A DNA stretch of 64,000 nt, taken from positions 57,090-121,089 of IMG/VR virus record IMGVR_UViG_3300024999_000048, one strand, 5' to 3'. Positions 33,032-39,836 of the stretch are shown here, in pieces; position 1 is the first letter of the stretch; each line of letters starts with the position of its first letter. This stretch comes from a virus. Both the position numbers and the translations under genes were made by a program. The notes beneath the pieces were generated by a model. It ran no database searches. It was not told the origin of the DNA and saw only the letters and a list, made by a program, of their open reading frames with translations.

Positions 33032-33364
33032 ATGAAAAGATTTAAAACAAAAGTAACCAGAATCGATGAATACATAATTGAGATTGATGAGAATGTAATT
33101 GACGAACAATGGATGGATGATTTTAGACATGTATTTTTCTCACTTTATGATCATTATGAACATGCCGAACATCTTGCACAAATTAGAGCTAGACTTGGAG
33201 AAGGTTTTATCGAAGGTTATGGCAATGTAAAAATTAATGGCAAAGTGCCTTGGTATGTTACTAAAACAGAAATAGAAAAGCGTTTGCCATGTGAGGATGC
33301 TTTTAATATTATTATCAAAAGTGAAGATCAAGATTGTGAAGTTGAAGTGGAGGAGATTAAATAA
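33032..33364 (+). CDS. Hypothetical protein, 110 aa
   Basis: SD AGAAAGAGGG. Charged N-terminus (RFKTKVTRIDEYIIEIDEN), an aromatic helix, and an acidic end. The stop overlaps the next start (TAATG). Unknown function. Confidence 0.55.
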   Translation: MKRFKTKVTRIDEYIIEIDENVIDEQWMDDFRHVFFSLYDHYEHAEHLAQIRARLGEGFIEGYGNVKINGKVPWYVTKTEIEKRLPCEDAFNIIIKSEDQDCEVEVEEIK

Positions 33365-33873
33365 TGGAAAATTATTATGAAGTAACTAAACAATCACCAT
33401 TACATAAAGAATATATGGATTATATAGTAAGTGATAAAATAATGAGGGAAATTTCCCATGAGTTTTTATCTAACAATAATATTAACACAAAAGAATATGC
33501 TTCAACTAAAGATACTTTTTATATTATTCCAAATGAAAAAGATATTGAGGACTTTGGTAAACTGCTTAATAAAGAATTAGAAAATGGTTTAAGAGCATTT
33601 AAAGCAAAATCTAAAATAGGTAAAGCATGGAAAGATACTCTTAAAGAGAAAGGAGTACAACCATTACATAAACCAATGTTAATGCTATATTTTAATGTTT
33701 ATGGTGAAACACAAAGTAGGTTATTTGCCATTGAAGATAAGATATATTGTTCTTTTAAGAGTGAGCATAATTTTGAAAATCCTGAAGGATTTATTGAATT
33801 AAAAGCAAGTGAATTTTATAAAATCGTAGAAGATGAAAATGAAAGAAGGAAAACAAAGCATGAAAATAACTAA
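33364..33873 (+). CDS. Hypothetical phage protein, 169 aa
   Basis: Overlaps the previous stop by one base; SD GGAGG is inside that gene. A pattern seen in Firmicute phage proteins: MENYYEVTKQSPLHKEYMDY, IIPNEKDIEDFGKLL and SKIGKAWKDTLKEKGV. Alpha/beta, about 170 residues; no function known to me. Confidence 0.6.
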   Translation: MENYYEVTKQSPLHKEYMDYIVSDKIMREISHEFLSNNNINTKEYASTKDTFYIIPNEKDIEDFGKLLNKELENGLRAFKAKSKIGKAWKDTLKEKGVQPLHKPMLMLYFNVYGETQSRLFAIEDKIYCSFKSEHNFENPEGFIELKASEFYKIVEDENERRKTKHENN

Positions 33874-34312
33874 ATATAATACTAAAGGTGCTGTATGGTA
33901 TAAACATAAAGAGTTAGATAAAGAAGGCAAAATGATTTCTATATCTAACACAGGAAGAAAAGAACCTGATTATTTTAAAACAATCAGAAGAGAATTTAGT
34001 GATTTAGATCCATATAGGAGTGAACCAGAAGAAGTTGAAGATTTCATTTATTATCTCAATAAAGAAGTAGATTTAGAGGAAAATGCTTATGATTTTGATA
34101 TGCCATTACCTGACAGTACAAAAGAATATTTTTTAATCTTTAATGATAAGATTTGGCTTTACATAGTTATATCTGATGAATATACGGGAAGTGGAGAATC
34201 TTCAACTTATGCTCATATTAATAGTATTTTAGTTCCAGAAGGTACAGACATTGAAAAGGTCAGAGAAATTAAGGATTGGTTAATTAAGGGTGGATTTAAG
34301 TTATTGGAGTAG
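33860..34312 (+). CDS. Hypothetical protein, 150 aa
   Basis: ATG 33860 overlaps the end of the previous gene and follows AGAAGGAAAA; ATG 33833 lies before that SD. Acidic middle (YRSEPEEVEDFIYYLNKEVDLEE), strand-rich end. Unknown function. Confidence 0.55.
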   Translation: MKITKYNTKGAVWYKHKELDKEGKMISISNTGRKEPDYFKTIRREFSDLDPYRSEPEEVEDFIYYLNKEVDLEENAYDFDMPLPDSTKEYFLIFNDKIWLYIVISDEYTGSGESSTYAHINSILVPEGTDIEKVREIKDWLIKGGFKLLE

Positions 34313-34343
34313 GAATTTCTTGAAAAATACAAAGTAAAATATA

Positions 34344-34396
34344 ATATTGTGTTTTCTGAAAGTGTTGCTACAGTAGGCTTTTAGAAAACACAATAT
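34344..34396 (+). repeat. Long stem-loop with recurrent TGTTG/ACAGTAGG core
   Basis: A 19-bp stem (34344-34362 with 34378-34396, one G-U pair) carries the loop TGTTGCTACAGTAGG. The 14-bp lower part is a perfect inverted repeat. The loop core and the closing AAAG/CTTT resemble those at 56640-56670 (AAAC/GTTT). It lies between 34312 and the next gene at 34442, in a 129-base stretch with no gene. Function unknown. Confidence 0.65.
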
Positions 34397-34441
34397 GGCA
34401 TAAGACTAATCATTTAAAGGATAAAGAAAGGTGATGTAGAT

Positions 34442-34684
34442 ATGACTTTAGAAGATGCTATTATTCATGCAGAGGAAACAGCTAAAGAAAACCTTTGTAA
34501 TGCATGTGGAGATAATCATAGGCAATTAGCTGAGTGGTTAAAGGAATTAAAAGAATACAAATTTCATTTTGGAAACGACATGGCGAAAAAGAAATTAACA
34601 AATTGCGGTTATTGGGATGGATTAAAATCAAGAAAAGATCATAATGCATCTATAAATATTATGGACGATATGATAAAAGAATAG
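34442..34684 (+). CDS. Hypothetical protein, 80 aa
   Basis: SD AGAAAGGTGA. Helical, with C-x2-C (NACGD) near residue 19-25 and a H-x3-LAEWLKELK segment. Resembles small phage proteins of the AEE-x-A-x9-C-x2-C-x3-H-xQLAEWL type. Unknown function. Confidence 0.6.
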   Translation: MTLEDAIIHAEETAKENLCNACGDNHRQLAEWLKELKEYKFHFGNDMAKKKLTNCGYWDGLKSRKDHNASINIMDDMIKE

Positions 34685-34731
34685 GGTGTTAAAATTAACC
34701 TTTCATTCGGTTAGAGAAAGGAGTTAAGAAA

Positions 34732-34932
34732 ATGATTTGTAAATCATGCAGCGGTAAATCTGTAGCAAGAGGAATAAAATTTATTAATTGTTTTAGATGT
34801 GGTAAAAAGAAAGTAGTTAATTGTCTTTATCAAAATTACTGCGAAGACTGTTCAAACGAATTACAAAAATGCCAACGCTGCGGTGAAAAGATAATCGCAG
34901 AAACATCAAAGGAGGAATTAAAGGATTGTTAG
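34732..34932 (+). CDS. Multi-ribbon Cys-rich protein, 66 aa
   Basis: Four C-x2-C knuckles: CKSC, CFRC, CEDC and CQRC. Probably two zinc ribbons. SD AAAGGAG. Its 3' end overlaps the next gene by seven bases. Confidence 0.65.
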   Translation: MICKSCSGKSVARGIKFINCFRCGKKKVVNCLYQNYCEDCSNELQKCQRCGEKIIAETSKEELKDC

Positions 34933-35456
34933 ATATAGCTAATAAATATGAAGAAAAACTACAATTACTATTTGCTAATATTACATTTGATGATAAATAC
35001 AAATTCTTATCTGGCTCATCTTACCGAGATAAATATAAAACAACTGATAGTACATGGTCAAAGCATGAATTTGTAAGTATACATAAGGAAGAGATTATTG
35101 GGTATTTAAGTTATGCAATTGACAGAGATTCTAATACTGCATGGGGAATGCAAATAGTCAACTTCAAAAAACCAAATATAATATTTGCAAAAGATTTAAA
35201 GCAATTCTTAACAGATATTTTTGAGAAGTTTAAATTTAGAAAATTAAAATTTGCTGTATATGTGGGTAATCCAATTGAGAAGTCCTATGATAAAATGTGT
35301 AAAAAATATGGTGGGAGGATTGTAGGGACTTATATAGAAAACGATAAATTAATAGATGGCAATTATTATGATTGTAAAATGTATGAGATTATGAGGACTA
35401 GTTATCTAAGTGTTAAAAACAATGACGAAGAGGATTCATGGGATAATATCTTTTAA
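34926..35456 (+). CDS. GNAT-like acetyltransferase (tentative)
   Basis: 176 residues from TTG 34926, overlapping the previous gene. EEIIGYLSYAIDRDSNTAWGMQIVNF resembles GNAT beta strands 2-4, and RKLKFAVYVGNPIEKSYDKMCKKYGGRIVG resembles the acetyl-CoA-proximal helix, with an N-x3-S/R type context. Ends with an acidic tail. Could modify a host or phage target. The family call is moderate. Confidence 0.55.
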   Translation: MLDIANKYEEKLQLLFANITFDDKYKFLSGSSYRDKYKTTDSTWSKHEFVSIHKEEIIGYLSYAIDRDSNTAWGMQIVNFKKPNIIFAKDLKQFLTDIFEKFKFRKLKFAVYVGNPIEKSYDKMCKKYGGRIVGTYIENDKLIDGNYYDCKMYEIMRTSYLSVKNNDEEDSWDNIF

Positions 35457-35506
35457 AATACAAAGGAAATCAAAAACTGATTTGCTAGGAAAGAAGTGAT
35501 AAAATA

Positions 35507-35722
35507 ATGCCATATGATTGTTCAATTACAAAAAGAAAAGGTTGTAATTATTGTATAAGAGGTAAGGAATTATCAGAAAATAATAACTTATCTTTTTGGA
35601 TTAATGATAATGATTGTAAAGGAAATGCAAGAATTAAAATCAGAACTGTAGCAGGAGTGAATTCTATGAATGAGCATATCAATATTAATTATTGCCCTAT
35701 TTGTGGTAAAGAATTAACTTAA
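35507..35722 (+). CDS. Cys-rich zinc protein, 71 aa
   Basis: C-x7-C-x2-C in the first third and CPICG near the C-terminus suggest a split zinc ribbon. SD AGAAGTGA. Unknown function. Confidence 0.55.
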   Translation: MPYDCSITKRKGCNYCIRGKELSENNNLSFWINDNDCKGNARIKIRTVAGVNSMNEHININYCPICGKELT

Positions 35723-35739
35723 AAGAGGAGTTTGATTCT

Positions 35740-35940
35740 ATGTTTAAAATAATATGTAGTACATGTAGAAATGAAGTAAATCTAATTAGGCCAAAAGATA
35801 AAGAAGAGCATTCATATAATGAAAGTGAAGGTTGGTATGTCACAGAAGATAACTTATGAAGTTTTGATATTCTTGGCGAACATGATCAAATTTGGATAAC
35901 TTGTAATGGTTGTGATGCAAAGGTTTGGATGTTTACATAA
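35740..35940 (+). pseudogene. Zinc-ribbon gene interrupted by an in-frame TGA
   Basis: From ATG 35740 (SD AAGAGGAG) the frame is stopped by TGA at 35857-35859, but the same frame continues (SFDILGEHDQIWITCNGCDAKVWMF) to TAA 35938. The CSTC knuckle lies before and the CNGC knuckle after the stop, so the two halves belong to one zinc ribbon of about 66 residues. Nonsense mutation, readthrough or sequence error. Confidence 0.6.
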
Positions 35941-35989
35941 TCAGCTCAAAACTCATGATTGATGTTATTAAAGAAAGGAATGATGTACA

Positions 35990-36745
35990 ATTTTAAAATT
36001 TAACGAAATACATAATCAGGATTGTATTAATTATATGAAATCATTACCAAATGATTGTGTTAATTTAATAATAGCAGATCCTCCCTATTTTGAAGTTGTA
36101 AAACAGAAGTGGGATAATCAATGGAAAACTGAACAGGATTATCTTGATTGGACATATAATTATCTTAAAGAATGCAATCGTATTTTAAAATCTAATGGCA
36201 GTATATATATTTGGGGATTATTTCCTACCTTTCATTCAGTGGTTCATTTAGCAAAAACATTATTTACACCATTACAAGAAAACATATGGTATAAACCAAA
36301 TGGCAACCCGATAGGAGGTAAGAATAAATTTAGACAACTTTATGAAAATTGTGCCTCTTTTGTGAAAGATAAAAAGAATTATACGTTTAATTCTGATGAT
36401 GTTCGTGAACCGTATGTAGATAGTTATGAAAAAGTATTGAAGAAAAGAAACAAAAAGGATATAGAAAGAGGTTATACTCCTGATCCAAGAGGTAAACTAA
36501 GAAGCAATGTATGGATTTATGGCAATCAAAATAAACAAGGTCATTTTACTCCAAAACATTCTGATGTTTGTGATAATATTATTAAAGTTGCAAGTAATGA
36601 AAAGGATTTAGTTTATATACCATTTGCAGGCAGTGGTTCAGAAATTTTATCATGCATAAATAATAATAGGGATTATATAGCGACTGAAATAGATAAATCA
36701 TACATAAATGACATTATATTACCAAGAATAAATAATTTTGTATAA
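35990..36745 (+). CDS. DNA methyltransferase (N6-adenine/N4-cytosine, beta class), probable AUU start
   Basis: Catalytic motif IV DPPY at residues 30-33 and the SAM-binding motif near the C-terminus (IPFAGSGSEIL) give the IV-before-I order of beta-class enzymes. The expected N-terminus (NEIHNQDCINYMKSLP) lies upstream of the first ATG at 36035. The frame there is closed by TGA 35981, leaving ATT 35990, ten bases after GAAAGGA, as the best start. The chain is 251 residues. It probably protects phage DNA from host restriction or marks it for regulation; no cognate nuclease is adjacent, so it is an orphan methyltransferase. Confidence 0.85.
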   Translation: MLKFNEIHNQDCINYMKSLPNDCVNLIIADPPYFEVVKQKWDNQWKTEQDYLDWTYNYLKECNRILKSNGSIYIWGLFPTFHSVVHLAKTLFTPLQENIWYKPNGNPIGGKNKFRQLYENCASFVKDKKNYTFNSDDVREPYVDSYEKVLKKRNKKDIERGYTPDPRGKLRSNVWIYGNQNKQGHFTPKHSDVCDNIIKVASNEKDLVYIPFAGSGSEILSCINNNRDYIATEIDKSYINDIILPRINNFV

Positions 36746-36792
36746 CACATAAAAATACCGATTCTAGTTAATTTGAAAGGAGTAGATTAATA

Positions 36793-36942
36793 ATGATTAG
36801 AAAGACTCCGTATTATTGCGAAATATGCAAGAAGCATTTTGATAAACCAAACATTGTTAAAGAAAATCATTGTGAATATAACGTATGCCCTCACTGTAAC
36901 AGTAAATGGATTTCACGACCATGTTTTATTAATTCTCGATAA
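36793..36942 (+). CDS. Zinc-finger mini-protein, 49 aa
   Basis: C-x2-C (CEIC), H residues, CPHC and a further C: a small zinc finger. SD AAAGGAG. Unknown partner. Confidence 0.6.
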   Translation: MIRKTPYYCEICKKHFDKPNIVKENHCEYNVCPHCNSKWISRPCFINSR

Positions 36943-36972
36943 CTCACTGTTTCTTAGAAAAGGATGTGATTA

Positions 36973-37182
36973 ATTATAATAAGAGGTAAAAGAAGATTAA
37001 TAAATTGTTATGAAGATTCATGTCGCGAAGACATAATATCAAGTATTAAAGCATCTATGTCATTTGAAGGTTTAGAACCTAGTGATTATGCTGTTAGTTT
37101 AATTGACCAATATGCAGATGGTAAAATTACAGTGGAAGAATTTATAAGTAAGATAAAAGAAAAACATAATATTGGCAATTAA
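36973..37182 (+). CDS. VbhA-like antitoxin domain protein, non-canonical start
   Basis: 69 residues. The segment IKASMSFEGLEPSDYAVSLI, then DQYADGKITVEEFI matches the VbhA antitoxin pattern (helix, x-EG-x-x-P, helix, GxIT-x-EE). VbhA-type antitoxins block Fic AMPylating toxins; no Fic gene is in the window. In-frame TGA 36967 is followed by TTA-ATT-ATA-ATA, so the start must be ATT 36973 (or ATA 36976), ten bases after AAAAGG. The first ATG is 24 codons inside. Confidence 0.6.
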   Translation: MIIRGKRRLINCYEDSCREDIISSIKASMSFEGLEPSDYAVSLIDQYADGKITVEEFISKIKEKHNIGN

Positions 37183-37208
37183 AAATGCTAGTTTATAGGA
37201 GGATTTAT

Positions 37209-37544
37209 ATGGATTGGAGAGGCAGAAAATATTATGTCGCCAATTTTTCACCGGAATCTTATGACATGAGGATTAAAATACTTAAAAATATTAATGAAAT
37301 TAAGTTGTACAATCCAACAAAATATGATTTTAATATAAAACTTCCAGACGAGAAAGAACCAAGAGGGTATTATCATGTTCTAATTGGATGTAGAATTAAT
37401 AAAAAAGATATAGTGGAGTTTGAACTAAGGAAAGCCGAGAGAAGAGATGAAAATTCAAATTGGAAAGAGATTCAGAGAGATGTTAGTAAAAAATATTTTG
37501 ATATATATATGGTCAAGAAATGCCATATAGAAAATGTGACTTAA
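37209..37544 (+). CDS. Hypothetical protein, 111 aa
   Basis: ATG 37209 follows ATAGGAGG; the ATG 37185 upstream has no SD. Basic, strand-rich (KYYVANFSPESYDMRIKIL), with a C-terminal YFDIYMVKKCHIE. Unknown function. Confidence 0.55.
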   Translation: MDWRGRKYYVANFSPESYDMRIKILKNINEIKLYNPTKYDFNIKLPDEKEPRGYYHVLIGCRINKKDIVEFELRKAERRDENSNWKEIQRDVSKKYFDIYMVKKCHIENVT

Positions 37545-37582
37545 ACCCAAGCAAAAGATGCAATCATTGTATGGGTTGTTAA
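37520..37582 (+). CDS. Cys-rich 20-residue peptide
   Basis: Overlaps the end of the previous gene in another frame. KRCNHCMGC at its end has a C-x2-C-x2-C pattern that is unlikely by chance. The SD is weak, so translation may be coupled. Low certainty. Confidence 0.4.
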   Translation: MPYRKCDLNPSKRCNHCMGC

Positions 37583-37628
37583 TATCCGTTAAATCACAAA
37601 TTTTAAAGTAAAACATTAGGAGGTCAAT

Positions 37629-38075
37629 ATGAATAAATTTAAAAAGTGGTTACAAATAAAACTAAAAGATTTTCTAGATATAGGAAATATAGAATCAAAT
37701 TTTAAAGACCATGAGACATTTAATAGCATCAGATTTTCAGATATTGAAAGCGATATACATGATAAAACTTCATATCTAAGAAACCTTATAAATAATAATG
37801 TAAATGATATCTCACATTGCCAAGAATCAGTAAATATATTACATAATACAATTGAGAATATAGTGCATATTGGAACCGATGTATATAAATCAAATCAAGG
37901 TCATAGTTGGGCTATTGTATGTGTAGAAGGTAAGATGAATTTAGTTAAGTTTGTTGATTTAAACAGACAGGACGGTAGAGAAGTATTAGACTTTTTGAAG
38001 AGATATGAAGCAGGAAGACACTGTATAGACACTCCATATAAAGAAATGTTTTATGACGGGTTATTTAAATTCTAG
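37629..38075 (+). CDS. Hypothetical protein, 148 aa
   Basis: SD TTAGGAGG. N-terminal coiled coil (about residues 1-85) followed by a small alpha/beta part (GHSWAIVCVEGKMNLVKFVDLN ... FLKRYEAGRHCID). Last gene before the palindromic promoter at 38102. Unknown function. Confidence 0.6.
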   Translation: MNKFKKWLQIKLKDFLDIGNIESNFKDHETFNSIRFSDIESDIHDKTSYLRNLINNNVNDISHCQESVNILHNTIENIVHIGTDVYKSNQGHSWAIVCVEGKMNLVKFVDLNRQDGREVLDFLKRYEAGRHCIDTPYKEMFYDGLFKF

Positions 38076-38101
38076 TATTCGTTCTTAAATTAATAAATAA
38101 A

Positions 38102-38150
38102 TACTTGACTTAATAGCACAAAATATTATATACTGTTATTAAGTCAAGTA
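38102..38150 (+). promoter_or_regulatory. Promoter embedded in a perfect 14-bp palindrome
   Basis: TTGACT (38105-38110), 18 bp, TATACT (38129-38134). The left arm TACTTGACTTAATA (38102-38115) covers the -35 box and is exactly mirrored by TATTAAGTCAAGTA (38137-38150), which covers the predicted transcription start. This is a strong candidate operator for a dimeric repressor, or a 5' hairpin. Confidence 0.75.
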
Positions 38151-38196
38151 ATAAAACACACAAATAAATAAATAAAAAAGGAGATGTTTAAAAATA

Positions 38197-38499
38197 ATGA
38201 AAAAGTTAATTTCTATATTACTTTTATCAACTCTTGTATTGTCCGGTTGCGGAGCCAAATCTAATAAAATTCAACAACCTCAACAGCAAGTTCAAACCGA
38301 TGATGAAGAAGAAATGTCTTGGTTTGAAGATGAAGTTTTGGATATGGACGACTGGGGAGAAACAAAACATAAGAAAAAAGTTGTGCCTAAAACTGGCGTA
38401 ATTGCTCCTAGTGTAACAAAACCATCTACTAATGTTAAACCTTCTACTCCTTCCAAATTAAATACAAATACTAAATCTAGCATAACCAAAAAGAAATGA
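38197..38499 (+). CDS. Small lipoprotein with Thr/Ser/Pro-rich tail
   Basis: 100 residues. Signal peptide with lipobox LSGC (Cys 18), then an acidic WFEDEVLDMDDWGE segment and a low-complexity Lys/Pro/Thr/Ser tail. It is anchored on the outside of the host membrane. First gene behind the palindrome-covered promoter; followed ten bases later by a methyltransferase gene. Confidence 0.7.
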   Translation: MKKLISILLLSTLVLSGCGAKSNKIQQPQQQVQTDDEEEMSWFEDEVLDMDDWGETKHKKKVVPKTGVIAPSVTKPSTNVKPSTPSKLNTNTKSSITKKK

Positions 38500-38508
38500 G
38501 TTGATTAA

Positions 38509-39831
38509 ATGGCATACCCAGGACATGCGGATTCCAAAATGATGTTTTATCCTACACAAGAAATAGAAACTCATAGATTATTAGGATTGCTTGGTAGGAT
38601 AGAAATTGACTGGTTAAAGAAAAATGCTCTTAAAGATTATTATACAAAAGAAGGTATTTACCAAGAGTTGGCAATGAAAAGTTTAGATAATCAAGTTCCT
38701 ATAGAAATAATTTATTATGACCACTGGTTAAACACAAATCAATATGACATGATAAAAAAGAATTGTGAGTTCAATATTGGATTTCATAATGAACATCCTG
38801 TGGTCATAGCTGATTTATGGGCTGGTGAGGGAAAGTGGTTAGACTGTTTCTCTTCAATTATAGATAGGAAAAATACAAGCAATAATTTTATTCAAATTGC
38901 TAATGAAATTGTTGAAAATAGATACAAAATCATTTCTGAGAATCCAAATATCTATGATTCATATAATGAAGCATTTGAGACATTAAAACAAATTCCAAAA
39001 CAATCAATTTCATTATTGCTTTTTAATCCTCCATATGGAATGGTAAATAAAATTCGCTCAATTCGTTTCTATCTTCAAAGTGTTATTGATAAAAAATTAC
39101 TCTATAACCCAACAACATTAAAAGACTACAAATCAGGTTATATAGCATTTGTAATCAGAAAAGATGATTTTCTTGATTCATTAGACATACTATCTCAAAA
39201 CTTCGACATTCTTAAAAACTCAATCTATAAAACAAATCTAGAAGAATACGCTAAATTCAAACAATATATCTTCGTAGCTCACCTTAAACGCCATCCATAT
39301 GACTTATCAAATACTATGCAAGCAATGGATTTTACTAAACAATATAATGAAATCAAAGAAATAATCCTCTCAGAACCAGAATTTAAACTATCCCAATATA
39401 ATATTTATCAATCAATGAATTATCCCTACATCGACTATGATACTGCAAAAGAAAATAATAAATATACTGAATCTCCTGAAACTCATATTAGCAAAAATGA
39501 TTCTATATGGAAATGGGTCAAGGGAATTACTGAGTTAAAAGATTTAGGTGAGGAAAAGTTAGTAGTTCCTAAACCATTAAAATTAGGTGAAATTAGTAAT
39601 CTCCTAGCATCAGGAATGATTAATGGTGAAATATCATTAGAAGATGGTACTGGTAGACATGTTGCTATTGGAGGAACTAAGTCAATTGAAAAGAAAGAAA
39701 TAAGTAAATATAAGGATGATAATGGCGAGAGTATTACAGAAACAAAGATTATTAAAATGAGTCTACCATATTTAAATATTTTATGTTCAGATAATGGAAA
39801 ACTTATTATTAAAGAATTTGGAGGTGAGTAA
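38509..39831 (+). CDS. DUF6094-like SAM-dependent methyltransferase
   Basis: 440 residues. VVIADLWAGEGKWLDCF (near residue 100) is a motif I-type SAM site and LLLFNPPYG (near residue 168) is motif IV of N6-adenine methyltransferases. Overall it resembles the DUF6094 proteins that accompany a large helicase on phages and conjugative elements. The gene for an SF2 helicase starts five bases after its stop, so the two probably form one DNA modification or anti-defence machine (inference). Confidence 0.78.
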   Translation: MAYPGHADSKMMFYPTQEIETHRLLGLLGRIEIDWLKKNALKDYYTKEGIYQELAMKSLDNQVPIEIIYYDHWLNTNQYDMIKKNCEFNIGFHNEHPVVIADLWAGEGKWLDCFSSIIDRKNTSNNFIQIANEIVENRYKIISENPNIYDSYNEAFETLKQIPKQSISLLLFNPPYGMVNKIRSIRFYLQSVIDKKLLYNPTTLKDYKSGYIAFVIRKDDFLDSLDILSQNFDILKNSIYKTNLEEYAKFKQYIFVAHLKRHPYDLSNTMQAMDFTKQYNEIKEIILSEPEFKLSQYNIYQSMNYPYIDYDTAKENNKYTESPETHISKNDSIWKWVKGITELKDLGEEKLVVPKPLKLGEISNLLASGMINGEISLEDGTGRHVAIGGTKSIEKKEISKYKDDNGESITETKIIKMSLPYLNILCSDNGKLIIKEFGGE

Positions 39832-39836
39832 TTAAT

